DNA from: a virus
DNA length: 57,440 bases
Reading direction: 5' to 3' (one strand)
IMG/VR virus record: IMGVR_UViG_3300028416_000019
Span: 1-57,440 of that record
The notes beneath the pieces are model-generated. The model was not told the DNA's origin. It was given only the letters and a program-made list of their open reading frames with translations, and did no database searches. The position numbers and the translations under genes are program-made. This document shows positions 7,321 through 14,929 of this stretch, one piece after another. Numbering within the stretch: position 1 is the stretch's first letter; each line of letters begins with the position of its first letter.

Positions 7321-7682
7321 TAGTGGAGGTGATGAGGTACTGCTCCTCATGTACTACTCAGTTGTTAATAACTAATCTTCACAGGCTTAGAAAGTTTTTT
7401 CTTAAACTTACAAAATATTTAGTTTTAACTCAAACTCTAACAAAAAGGGTTTCACATTTGGTCTGTGTGATACAGCTGGGAGAAATTTTTTATTGGTTCT
7501 CTTATACCAATTCTGGAGTGTTAACTCCAATTGCTTTAAGGGTCGCTACTAAGTCTTCACGAGTTCCTACTTCATTTGTTTTGCCATTTACGACGTTACC
7601 TCTTAATTTATTAATCGGACACTAGATAACCCGATACCTGCATAACTACTACCAATCTGCTAGGCGATTCTAAGACACCCCC
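7321..7682 (-). ncRNA. ssrA: tmRNA (transfer-messenger RNA) with an atypical long tag
   Basis: Stalled-ribosome rescue RNA of about 360 nt. The 5' end GGGGGUG (7682-7676) pairs over 7 bp with the 3' CACCUCC (7331-7325). Pair 3 is G-U, the alanyl-tRNA synthetase identity element, followed by discriminator A. No CCA is encoded (the DNA reads ACTA). A P2-like pairing GCAGG/CCUGU (7641-7637 with 7385-7381) closes the ring. An H-type pseudoknot (PK1) lies just before the tag: AUCGG/CCGAU (7635-7631 with 7618-7614) and GUUAUCU/AGGUAAC (7630-7624 with 7601-7595). The region GUCGUAAAUGGCAAAAC resembles resume-codon regions of Bacteroidota tmRNAs. The tag stop codon sits in the loop of hairpin UUGGU/ACCAA, as in helix 5 of known tmRNAs. 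Odd: the T arm is a 6-bp stem with loop AGCAGUA instead of UUCRANY, and the D-arm consensus is degenerate. No smpB is seen in the window. Confidence 0.9.
7502..7585 (-). other. tmRNA tag-peptide reading frame, 27 codons plus stop
   Basis: From the likely resume codon GGC (7585-7583) the frame reads GKTNEVGTRED, continues LVATLKAIG, ends VNTPELV and stops at TAA 7504-7502. If the resume codon is instead GTA (7591-7589), the tag gains V-N in front. Usual bacterial tags are 8-15 residues (longer in a few lineages) and end in small hydrophobics such as ALAA, recognised by ClpXP, ClpAP and other proteases. This one is longer, probably helical in the middle, and ends in PELV, so it may not be a normal degron. 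Confidence 0.75.
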
Positions 7683-7707
7683 AAGTTGTATTCGTTATTT
7701 ATCTTAA

Positions 7708-7715
7708 CAAAGATA
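7708..7715 (-). promoter_or_regulatory. Bacteroidota-type -7 box (TATCTTTG) of the tmRNA gene
   Basis: TATCTTTG fits the TAnnTTTG -7 consensus of Bacteroidota housekeeping promoters and lies 25 bases upstream of the mature tmRNA 5' end, leaving room for a short leader removed by RNase P. A clear TTTG -33 box is not seen. It differs from the TATATATA boxes of the structural genes, suggesting use of the host sigma factor. Confidence 0.5.
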
Positions 7716-7755
7716 TATATAATATTCTAAATACCTAAAAAAGTTTAATATTTTT

Positions 7756-8166
7756 TTAAAATGGCATATCATCATCTTCATAATTATAATCACCTGGTAA
7801 GTAGAAGTCAATTATCAATAATGGATTACCCTTATTTGTTTCCCAAATATCAAACTCACAATCATAATCACCCATTATATCATTAGATAATTTTTTCAAA
7901 ACTTCAAAAATTCTTATAACTTCTGTTATAGATTCTTTTCTTTTAGTAATTATTTCTAATTGTATACTAGAATTTGTATTTTTCAAACTCACATTTTTAA
8001 TACCAGCATCCTTTAAGAAAGCCCTCAAAAGGTAAAGAAGGTGTTCCATATCATCATCACCTTGTGCGTCATCTTGACCCTCATATTCATCTTGTGAACC
8101 ATAATCGTCAAAGAATTCATCTTCGTATTTATCCTCTTTAATATAGTTGTTATATCTCTTTATCAT
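7756..8166 (-). CDS. Hypothetical acidic protein, 136 aa
   Basis: Not recognised. The N-terminus MIKRYNNYIKED resembles the shared leader. It is followed by a very acidic low-complexity stretch (~13-40), then a compact alpha/beta domain, and ends DDDMPF. Its start is one base beyond the stop of the upstream metallopeptidase gene, so the two are translated from one message. Possibly an internal head protein. Confidence 0.65.
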   Translation of the reverse strand: MIKRYNNYIKEDKYEDEFFDDYGSQDEYEGQDDAQGDDDMEHLLYLLRAFLKDAGIKNVSLKNTNSSIQLEIITKRKESITEVIRIFEVLKKLSNDIMGDYDCEFDIWETNKGNPLLIIDFYLPGDYNYEDDDMPF

Positions 8167-8167
8167 T

Positions 8168-9523
8168 TTATTTAAGTTCTATTTTTAAATATGTCTCATC
8201 AAAGACTACTTCTTCTCTAAGATTATGTTTTTTCATTATCTCTTTTAGAGATTTTAAAGAATCAAGTATAGTATCGATATCAGATCCTTCTAAATCAAGA
8301 CACATATATGTTACACCACCATCAACTGAAATAAGTCTATCTAAATTAATTGTTTTCTTAACTTCTTCTAATAAACCTTTATGTTTCTTTTTTGCTTCTA
8401 ATGATTGTTTTTTATATGATATAATCTCATCTAATGATCTTTTGGTAGGTAGAGAATCCCAATTTACCTTTACTGATGCCTCACATAGTTTAATAAGGAA
8501 GGTTATATTTTGTTTCTCTTTTCCAGTATGTTCGTTAAAATACCCAACCGAAACATTTGTACATTCAGGTATATCTTCGATAAATGATGCAGAATCTGTA
8601 TAAATACCACCATTATCAGGTTTCATTTCCATACCATTCGCATTATATGCATCACATAAAGCATCTGCAAATTCAGGAGAACAACATTCTGTACCCATTT
8701 GGTTTGTTATAATAGAATTATAGTTTCTTCTATCGAATGAAATACATCTTTTAACATTTTTTAAATAATCTACACTTTCATAAACATCTGCAAGTGCGTT
8801 TGATCCAATTCCACCTCTTTCTTCTCCAATAAAGAAATAGTATAATCCAGGTACATTATGTGCCATCATATAAAGCATAACGGTAGTTCCTGATTTATCA
8901 TCGGCACCTAAAACCGTATTACCATCAGTTACGATAATCTCATCATCACCTTCTTTTTTAGAGAATAGTGTTGTTGTCATTTGTGTTCTATCTGCGGTAT
9001 CTAAGTGACAAGTAAACATTGTGTTTGTGTTACCACCTATAATAGTATAATAATTACCTATAATATCTTTCTGTAAAGTAGGTAAGAATTGTAGAACCTC
9101 ATCTTCATTACCATGTGGGTATGTTTTGGTTACCAATGATAAAAATGTTTTTCTTGGATCCTTAGGAGAATATACAAATTTCTCAACATTTATAGGATTA
9201 CCATCTTCATGTGGTTTACCACTTTTTAAACTATTATAAAGTTTGGAAAACTTAGTTATTTCATAATCATTTATAATATTTTTAAAGTAATATCTGATGA
9301 ATTTACCAATCTTCATATCGTTTTTAACACCATTTTCTGTTGTTATATTAAAACACCAATCAACTTTAGATACATCAACCTTAGTTATCTTTAAACCATT
9401 GAAATATTCAGCATCAGGTTCTGTCATCCAAAGAAGTTCAAATGCAACGTAATTTCCTTGTTTTTCCAACTTAGTTAGTACTTCAGTAAGTTCTTTTGAG
9501 AACTCTATTTTTTGTTCAGCCAT
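8168..9523 (-). CDS. Zinc metallo-aminopeptidase, peptidase T-like (MH clan: M20/M28/M42)
   Basis: 451 residues. The di-zinc motifs occur in order: CHLDTAD (H and D ligands), VLGADDKSG (bridging D; the LGADDK motif of peptidase T), GEERGG (catalytic E and ligand), SFDRR (D ligand) and a late H in YFNEHTGKEKQN. These enzymes remove N-terminal residues from peptides or short peptides' ends. Rare in phages. The C-terminal ~90 residues are helical and charged and not part of the catalytic core. In an operon with the NFACT-R gene upstream and an acidic protein downstream; a role in degrading tagged or released peptides is an inference from context. Confidence 0.85.
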   Translation of the reverse strand: MAEQKIEFSKELTEVLTKLEKQGNYVAFELLWMTEPDAEYFNGLKITKVDVSKVDWCFNITTENGVKNDMKIGKFIRYYFKNIINDYEITKFSKLYNSLKSGKPHEDGNPINVEKFVYSPKDPRKTFLSLVTKTYPHGNEDEVLQFLPTLQKDIIGNYYTIIGGNTNTMFTCHLDTADRTQMTTTLFSKKEGDDEIIVTDGNTVLGADDKSGTTVMLYMMAHNVPGLYYFFIGEERGGIGSNALADVYESVDYLKNVKRCISFDRRNYNSIITNQMGTECCSPEFADALCDAYNANGMEMKPDNGGIYTDSASFIEDIPECTNVSVGYFNEHTGKEKQNITFLIKLCEASVKVNWDSLPTKRSLDEIISYKKQSLEAKKKHKGLLEEVKKTINLDRLISVDGGVTYMCLDLEGSDIDTILDSLKSLKEIMKKHNLREEVVFDETYLKIELK

Positions 9524-9538
9524 ATCTTTTTATTTTAT

Positions 9539-10372
9539 TTATATATTAATATCATTTGAATTTATATAGTCAACTTTTACCTGACCATCATTCATACCAG
9601 GTTCTTTCTTAACAAACTTTCTCTGACAATATACTACCGGTACATTAGTTTCCCTTTTTGCCTTACTATTCTTTTTTGCAAGTTCTGCAACCTTTTTAAT
9701 TGTTGTTTCTGTTGGTAGATTATCCATAACTCTGATAACAACATGGCTACCTGGAACACCCTTTGCATGCATCCATATATCCTCATCATCAGCCATATTA
9801 AATGTTAAGTAATCATTAGATTTTGCATCTTTACCGATATAAACTATAAAACCATCTATATCCATCTTCTTAACATCAGGAAACTTATTTTTAGACTCAT
9901 TTATGTCTCTCTTGATACTTTTCAGTTTTTTAACTATGAATCGTTCAACATATCCATTTATAAGTGCATCATTAAAATCATATTTTACTTTCCACATTGT
10001 TGAATCTGGATCGTCACTAATACCTAATTTTTCTCTTATCTCAAGTGCTCTAGGTAATTCAAAAATTTCATCTATAAATTTCTTTTTTTCAAAACCTAAA
10101 CCTCTAAAGATATATCTAAATGCTTGTGTAGGATCTCCTTTACCATAAGTAGTAAGTAATTCTACAAATTGTTTAAAGAATTCTTTATCTTTTTCTAAAG
10201 CTTTGAAATATCTTCCATGTTTAGATGTCCAATATTTTATATTTTCGGTGGCCCAATAGCCTAAATTAGTCAATCCTAATAAAGTAACACCTGCCATAAA
10301 CAATTCAACAGAACCTTCATTTACTTTATTTTTACTTTCAAAATATTTTTTAAATGTGATTATATTTTTCAT
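9539..10372 (-). CDS. NFACT-R (DUF814) domain protein with N-terminal leader and membrane segment
   Basis: 277 residues. The C-terminal ~110 residues match the NFACT-R RNA-binding domain: GFIVYIGKDAKSNDYLTFN, then DDEDIWMHAKGVPGSHVVIR and a K-rich helix. This domain is the C-terminal part of RqcH/Fbp/Tae2 (NEMF-type) ribosome quality-control factors and also exists alone. NFACT-N and the coiled coils of full RqcH are missing. The N-terminus MKNIITFKKYFESK is a good copy of the shared leader and is followed by a hydrophobic stretch (~22-41, ELFMAGVTLLGLTNLGYW). First gene of the operon that continues into the aminopeptidase. Confidence 0.8.
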   Translation of the reverse strand: MKNIITFKKYFESKNKVNEGSVELFMAGVTLLGLTNLGYWATENIKYWTSKHGRYFKALEKDKEFFKQFVELLTTYGKGDPTQAFRYIFRGLGFEKKKFIDEIFELPRALEIREKLGISDDPDSTMWKVKYDFNDALINGYVERFIVKKLKSIKRDINESKNKFPDVKKMDIDGFIVYIGKDAKSNDYLTFNMADDEDIWMHAKGVPGSHVVIRVMDNLPTETTIKKVAELAKKNSKAKRETNVPVVYCQRKFVKKEPGMNDGQVKVDYINSNDINI

Positions 10373-10375
10373 AGT

Positions 10376-10386
10376 TTATATATTAA
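10376..10386 (-). promoter_or_regulatory. Late-type TTTAATATATA box
   Basis: Minus-strand TTTAATATATAAACT leads directly into the ATG of the NFACT-R gene and follows the terminator of the capsid gene. Inferred promoter by recurrence. Confidence 0.45.
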
Positions 10387-10405
10387 ATAAAAAAAACACA
10401 AAATA

Positions 10406-10436
10406 AAAAAAAGCTTCTCTGAGAGAAGCTTTTTTA
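10406..10436 (-). terminator. Hairpin terminator after the major capsid gene
   Basis: Stem AGCTTCTC / GAGAAGCT (10412-10419, 10423-10430) with a 3-base loop, extended by A/T pairs and followed on the minus strand by a T-run. Confidence 0.85.
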
Positions 10437-10460
10437 TTATCTTTATACTATTAGTTAAGA

Positions 10461-12164
10461 TTAGTTCAATAATTGTTCAGTATCAGTAACTTGAATAGTC
10501 ATAAATTGTTTTTGTGGGAACCATCCAACTTCAGCAACCGCATATCTAGATCTTAGTAACATTCTTGGTGCGAAAGTCGCTTCAGAAATAACTGAGATAG
10601 ATTGTGCCATCAAGTAAGGTACGAAAATAATACCTGGTTGATCTGGGTTATTTTTTCTACCTAAAACGATTCTGTTGTCATTATATTTCATGTAAGGATC
10701 AACATAGATAGCGATATCTCCGATAGAACCTACAGGGTATAATTGACCTTGTCCGTTTAATTTAGATTTAACAGGGTTGATTGTGTAACCAGCGATATCT
10801 TGTAATGCCGCAGCTAAACCTCCATTTGTGATAAGGTATTGAGCAGGACCAACACGACCTTCTGTTGCGATATAGTTAGAAGCGTGAGCAATTTTCGTGA
10901 TCAATTTTCTTTGTACCGCGTGAGTAGTTTCACCACCTACAACTCCAGTTGCAGCATAGTTTGTATTTAAATCAAAAATAGTATCTGAACCAGATTTGAT
11001 AGGAGCACTTGCTCTATTTAAAGAACCCATTTCGAAGATTTTAGCAACGATTTGTTTAGAGATTGTTTGAGACAACTCATTAACAAGGATAGATTCCATT
11101 TTTTGAACGATATCCATACCTGTGTTAGCTTTGATATCTTCGATTTCTGTTCTTCTTAAAGCTGAAGTTACTTCAATAGTACCAACTGCGATAGTTTTAG
11201 AAGAAATTTTTGGTCCGATAACACCAGCATAACTGTTATCATCTTCTTCTCTTGACATTGGGTAAGACCCTTGTGCAGAACCTGAAGGAACACCACCAAA
11301 GTTTGTAGAGAAACCTGGGATATGATCTTCTAATGCAGAGATTAATTCAATTGTTGTTCCTGTTGGTGTAACTCCCGCGATTTGATCGATTTGAGAAACC
11401 ATTGATGCAGTTGGTGCGAAAGTGTTTCTTGTTACATCAAATCCCCAAGCAGTTGTGAATTGATTAACACCAGTATGTGCAGTATTTGTTTGTCTAAATG
11501 CTCTGAACATTGGGAAACCATCGATTCTAGAGAATCCTAAAAACTCAACAACACCTTCTTTACTTGCAGGTTCAGTAGTTGATACAGTAGCACCTAAAGA
11601 AGCAGTACCTGTTGCGTTGATTGAATAGAAGAATCTTCCATTTGCTAAACCACCTTGTGTATTTACAATTGTTGAACCAGCACCAGTTTGGATTGCAGCA
11701 ACAAGATCAGAATTGTTAGTAGTATTTAATTTGAAAACTTGTGGTCTTTCGTCAGAATCACCTAATCTAGTATCATCATATTGGAAATCAATATAAAGTA
11801 AATCGATTTTTGGACCCGGAGTTGGTTTAACAGCTACTAAATCCAAACCGATTGTTTGAGCAGCAATTTTCATAGCTACTGGTAATAAGTTTTGACCTAC
11901 GTCTCCTGAACCAATTGTTCCACCTGCAGTTGTTGCTGCATAGTTACCACCGATTGTGTTACCTGCATAAGCAGCTGGTTGTGGTGCAAATACACCTCCC
12001 ATACCCGCAACGTTAGATGCGTTTACATATGCATTTTCATTGATTGAGTGAAATTCAGCGTACTCCGACATCCATTCAACTCTATCACCTGTTACTCCCA
12101 TGTTTTCTAAAACTGGAGCCCATTTCTTAGTTGCTTTCGCGTTGTCTATTCTAATGTGTGACAT
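10461..12164 (-). CDS. 23: Major capsid protein, T4 gp23-like
   Basis: 567 residues (T4 gp23: 521). The N-terminal ~50 residues before NENAYVNASNVAGMGGVFAP resemble the part of gp23 that is cut off by the prohead protease. The C-terminal end carries the gp23-type P-domain signature: GDIAIYVDPYMKYND, GIIFVPYLMAQ and EATFAPRMLLRSRYAV. Codons are less extreme than in accessory genes, as expected for a highly expressed protein. The scaffold-protease gene lies directly upstream on the same strand. A half-length paralogue is at 3243-3947. Confidence 0.92.
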   Translation of the reverse strand: MSHIRIDNAKATKKWAPVLENMGVTGDRVEWMSEYAEFHSINENAYVNASNVAGMGGVFAPQPAAYAGNTIGGNYAATTAGGTIGSGDVGQNLLPVAMKIAAQTIGLDLVAVKPTPGPKIDLLYIDFQYDDTRLGDSDERPQVFKLNTTNNSDLVAAIQTGAGSTIVNTQGGLANGRFFYSINATGTASLGATVSTTEPASKEGVVEFLGFSRIDGFPMFRAFRQTNTAHTGVNQFTTAWGFDVTRNTFAPTASMVSQIDQIAGVTPTGTTIELISALEDHIPGFSTNFGGVPSGSAQGSYPMSREEDDNSYAGVIGPKISSKTIAVGTIEVTSALRRTEIEDIKANTGMDIVQKMESILVNELSQTISKQIVAKIFEMGSLNRASAPIKSGSDTIFDLNTNYAATGVVGGETTHAVQRKLITKIAHASNYIATEGRVGPAQYLITNGGLAAALQDIAGYTINPVKSKLNGQGQLYPVGSIGDIAIYVDPYMKYNDNRIVLGRKNNPDQPGIIFVPYLMAQSISVISEATFAPRMLLRSRYAVAEVGWFPQKQFMTIQVTDTEQLLN

Positions 12165-12200
12165 AATTTTTTTTCTTTTTTTTTTCTTTTTTTAATAATC

Positions 12201-12209
12201 TATATATAT
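12201..12209 (-). promoter_or_regulatory. Late-type ATATATATA box upstream of the capsid gene
   Basis: Minus-strand GATATATATAG lies about 37 bases upstream of the capsid ATG, with an A-rich leader between. A 20-base element at 12236-12255 lies further upstream and recurs before the scaffold gene. Confidence 0.45.
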
Positions 12210-12235
12210 CGTTAAAAAACCTTATTTTTACATAA

Positions 12236-12255
12236 GTGGATTTTTTATAGATTAA
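12236..12255. repeat. 20-base direct repeat, copy 1
   Basis: GTGGATTTTTTATAGATTAA, identical to 14434-14453. Read on the minus strand (TTAATC TATAAAAAATCCAC) each copy precedes a highly expressed head gene (capsid; protease-scaffold) and is followed after 25-30 bases by a TATATATA box. It may be an upstream promoter element. Confidence 0.6.
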
Positions 12256-14363
12256 ATGTTTTTGAATCTTTCCATAATTGCTGTTACATCATTATCAGAC
12301 AACTTATCTTCTTGGATAAGAGCTTCATGTGAAACAAGTTTTTTGGATACTGATTCATTTGTTTTAAGGTTTCTTGTTGTCCAAAAGTGTTCAACTTGAC
12401 CTTCAGTTTGAAGTACCTCAGCTGGGTATAATCTAGCTTGTGAAATGATAGATTTTTTAGCCGATTCGTTCAATTGGTTCCAGATAGCCTTTGTGTTATC
12501 AGGCATTAATCTGATTACTCTTTCTTCAAGAGTTTCGTTTTTAGTTGATAATGCTTCAGAGATCAAAGACAATACTTCTTTTTGTGTGAAGTAACTACTT
12601 TCGTTTATGTGTAGTTTAACACTATCTTGTTCTTCATTTGTTAAAGCATAATAGCTATCAACTTGTGACTTAGATAAGAATTTCAAGAAATTCAAATCTG
12701 ATGTTTCAGAAACTTTACGTTTTTTAGCTTCTTCAATTAATTTATCAATAGATTCAGATAATTCAGAATCAGAGTTACCGTTAACTTTATAATCAGTAGC
12801 ACATTCTTCTTCTTTTTCTTCTTCGTATGCATGTACATTTTCGGGTGCAATTTCTGCAATACCATTTTCTTCGTTTTCTTCAACTTCGTTTTCTTCAACT
12901 TCGTTTTCTTCAACTTCGTTTTCTTCAACTTCGTTTTCTTCAACGATAGTCTCAAAACCAACAGTATTTAAAGTTGGGAATGCCCCTTCCGATTCGTTTA
13001 ATTTACCACCATTTAACTTCTCAACTATTAATCCTTGGTAGTTAATAGATTTATCTAAATTTTCAGCGATATACTCACCATATGCAATATTATCATCTAA
13101 ATTTTCAGCAATGTATTCAGAGTAAGCAATATTACCTTCAACATGTTCTGCCAAATATTCTGAATAAGCGATAGAATTATCAACATGTTCAGCGATATAC
13201 TCACCATAAGCGATGTTTTTATCTAAGTTTTCCGCGATGTATTCAGAGTAAGCGATGTTTTTATCTAAATTTTCAGCAATGTATTCAGAGTAAGCGATGT
13301 TTTTATCTAAATTTTCAGCAACATATTCTGTATAAGAAATGTTCTTATCTAAATTTTCAGCAACATATTCAGAATATGCAATGTTCTTATCTAAATTTTC
13401 AGCAACATATTCAGAATATGCAATGTTCTTATCTAAATTTTCAGCAACATATTCAGAATAATTTACTGCCTTTTCTAGATTTTCAGCCAAATAATCATTA
13501 TGTTTGATTAGTTTATCTGTAGTTTCTTTTAATGATTGATTCTCATTAACCATAATTTGAACTTTCTCAGCTAAGTAGTCTAAATATTTAGCTACTTGTG
13601 AATTAGTGTTGTTCAATTCATCATAATACTCAAGTAATTGCTCAAGTTTTTTAGGTTCAATATTACCTTTAGTAATGGCGTTCTTAACTTCTTTCTTAGT
13701 TGACGCCAACTCTTTAACTAAATACTGAGAGTAATCAGTTAATTGTTGTTTAGTAACAAATTCGTTGTTGTTCATGTTAAATAACTCTTCTGTTTTTGAC
13801 TCGTTGGATAAATCATATATCCTAAAGTTGGATTTTGGGTTGTCATAACCAAGTGACTCATTAAGAACCTTTACACTCATCTTAGCTGATGCAAATCCTG
13901 GATCAGCAACAATGTCATAAGTGAATAGTTTTTTTAATGATACGGTTCCGTCAGATTCAGTAATACCTGCAGCTCTTGATGAAACGAAAATAGGACAACC
14001 ATCGTCAACTAACGATTTTGCCTCTTTTCCCCAATAAGTGCTTAATAATCTGATTTCACCTTCTACTAAGTTTGATTCTTTTACATAATTAGCCTTTGTA
14101 ATTACGTGAGAAGCTCTTGAAAGTGAAGTATCGAAAACATCCGGGTGATCAAATTCACCATAGACAATTCCTAAATTGTTCATTCTTTCATTCATCTCCT
14201 CTAAAGCAGGAAGGAATTTAGGAGCAGTATAGATTCTTTCGTTACGGTTTTTAACACCGAACTCAGTAAATGTACCACCTAAAATATAATCCTTCTTACC
14301 AGTACTTGAACTTTCTCTTATAAGAGAGTTCGTTGAATTTTCTACAATTAGAACTGGTTTCAT
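12252..14363 (-). CDS. Prohead protease fused to scaffolding core protein (gp21-gp22 type)
   Basis: 703 residues from ATG 14363; an in-frame ATG at 14420 would add 19 hydrophobic residues but lies upstream of the A-rich leader and is less likely. Residues ~1-190 are a T4 gp21-type serine protease: GEFDHPD (catalytic H73), FVSSRAAG (S128/S129) and VADPGFASA (D154). The rest is scaffold: coiled coil, eleven 14-residue repeats, an acidic EVEEN tract and a helical C-terminus. In T4 these are two proteins (gp21, gp22); the fusion couples assembly and maturation. The protease probably also trims proteins carrying the short N-terminal leader. Confidence 0.88.
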   Translation of the reverse strand: MKPVLIVENSTNSLIRESSSTGKKDYILGGTFTEFGVKNRNERIYTAPKFLPALEEMNERMNNLGIVYGEFDHPDVFDTSLSRASHVITKANYVKESNLVEGEIRLLSTYWGKEAKSLVDDGCPIFVSSRAAGITESDGTVSLKKLFTYDIVADPGFASAKMSVKVLNESLGYDNPKSNFRIYDLSNESKTEELFNMNNNEFVTKQQLTDYSQYLVKELASTKKEVKNAITKGNIEPKKLEQLLEYYDELNNTNSQVAKYLDYLAEKVQIMVNENQSLKETTDKLIKHNDYLAENLEKAVNYSEYVAENLDKNIAYSEYVAENLDKNIAYSEYVAENLDKNISYTEYVAENLDKNIAYSEYIAENLDKNIAYSEYIAENLDKNIAYGEYIAEHVDNSIAYSEYLAEHVEGNIAYSEYIAENLDDNIAYGEYIAENLDKSINYQGLIVEKLNGGKLNESEGAFPTLNTVGFETIVEENEVEENEVEENEVEENEVEENEENGIAEIAPENVHAYEEEKEEECATDYKVNGNSDSELSESIDKLIEEAKKRKVSETSDLNFLKFLSKSQVDSYYALTNEEQDSVKLHINESSYFTQKEVLSLISEALSTKNETLEERVIRLMPDNTKAIWNQLNESAKKSIISQARLYPAEVLQTEGQVEHFWTTRNLKTNESVSKKLVSHEALIQEDKLSDNDVTAIMERFKNI
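12886..12945 (-). repeat. Tandem EVEEN-coding 15-base repeats
   Basis: About four copies of the 15-base unit TTCGTTTTCTTCAAC, coding E-N-E-V-E, form an acidic tract in the scaffold protein. Acidic tracts are common in scaffolds that are removed before DNA packaging. Confidence 0.85.
13041..13502 (-). repeat. Eleven tandem 42-base (14-residue) repeats in the scaffold domain
   Basis: Consensus YSEYVAENLDKNIA, beginning with HNDYLAENLEKAVN and ending YGEYIAENLDKSIN. Fourteen residues is two heptads, so the array can form one continuous coiled coil. DNA copies are 80-100% alike. Confidence 0.95.
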
Positions 14364-14398
14364 GAAATAGTTTGTTTTTTTTTGTATAATTATTAGTG

Positions 14399-14407
14399 TA
14401 TATATAA
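14399..14407 (-). promoter_or_regulatory. Late-type TATATATA box upstream of protease-scaffold gene
   Basis: Minus-strand GTTATATATACAC lies about 36 bases upstream of the chosen ATG (14363). That geometry equals the capsid gene's box, which supports the start choice. Confidence 0.45.
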
Positions 14408-14433
14408 CTACCAAAAACAAGCAAAATATAAAG

Positions 14434-14453
14434 GTGGATTTTTTATAGATTAA
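14434..14453. repeat. 20-base direct repeat, copy 2
   Basis: Identical to 12236-12255. A 14-base partial copy (GTGGATTTTTTATA) follows at 14507-14520, and a related TATGGATTTTTTATA lies at 22474-22488 upstream of the gp55 gene. Confidence 0.6.
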
Positions 14454-14506
14454 GAATATCTTATTATTATTTTGAAACTAAATCATTTTTTTTTATAAAA
14501 TATATA

Positions 14507-14929
14507 GTGGATTTTTTATATCCTCAATTAAGAAATATGATACTTACAAGAGAAATTGAAATAAAAATAAATGAGTCTAACTATCAATATTATGAAGACT
14601 TGGGATATGATATTTCGATAGGTGAAAAAATTAATATACCAGTGGGACTTTTACCAAATGGATCACACTATAAAATAAAGTGTAAATGTGATGGTTGTGG
14701 TCTTGAGAAAGAAGTAATCTACAAAAATTACCTTAAATATGATAATGATAATTGGGGAGACTATTCCTGTAGAAAATGTTCTGAAGTTAAAAGAAAGGAA
14801 ACTCTTAGAAAAAACTTTGGTGTTGACTACCCAATACAAAATAAAAATGTATTATCAAAAATGAAAAAAACACTAGTAGATAAATATGGTGTTGATAATA
14901 TATCAAAAATGAATAAAAAAGATGAATAA
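14507..14929 (+). CDS. Zinc-binding protein, possible truncated homing-endonuclease-like protein
   Basis: 140 residues from GTG 14507; ATG 14537 gives 130 residues and is equally plausible. Contains CKCDGCG ... CRKC, a four-cysteine zinc site (~64-91), followed by KRKETLRKNFGVDYP and KKTLVDKYGVDNIS, two copies of a K-x-x-x-x-x-K-YGVDN-type repeat common in phage endonucleases and DNA-binding modules. No nuclease catalytic motif is visible, so it may be the DNA-binding remnant of a homing enzyme. Overlaps the RNase R start by 8 bases. Confidence 0.55.
   Translation: MDFLYPQLRNMILTREIEIKINESNYQYYEDLGYDISIGEKINIPVGLLPNGSHYKIKCKCDGCGLEKEVIYKNYLKYDNDNWGDYSCRKCSEVKRKETLRKNFGVDYPIQNKNVLSKMKKTLVDKYGVDNISKMNKKDE

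Noticed and set aside
7305-7625. Plus-strand open frame of 106 residues
   Set aside because: It lies antisense to the tmRNA gene; the open frame is chance, and its start is inside the terminator hairpin.
7309-7682. Group I intron or tRNA cluster next to the HNH gene
   Set aside because: The region has the acceptor stem, pseudoknot, tag and terminator of a tmRNA and no intron core elements were seen.
12737-12961. Lys-rich 74-residue frame within the scaffold gene
   Set aside because: Frame-shifted reading of the EVEEN acidic repeats on the same strand.
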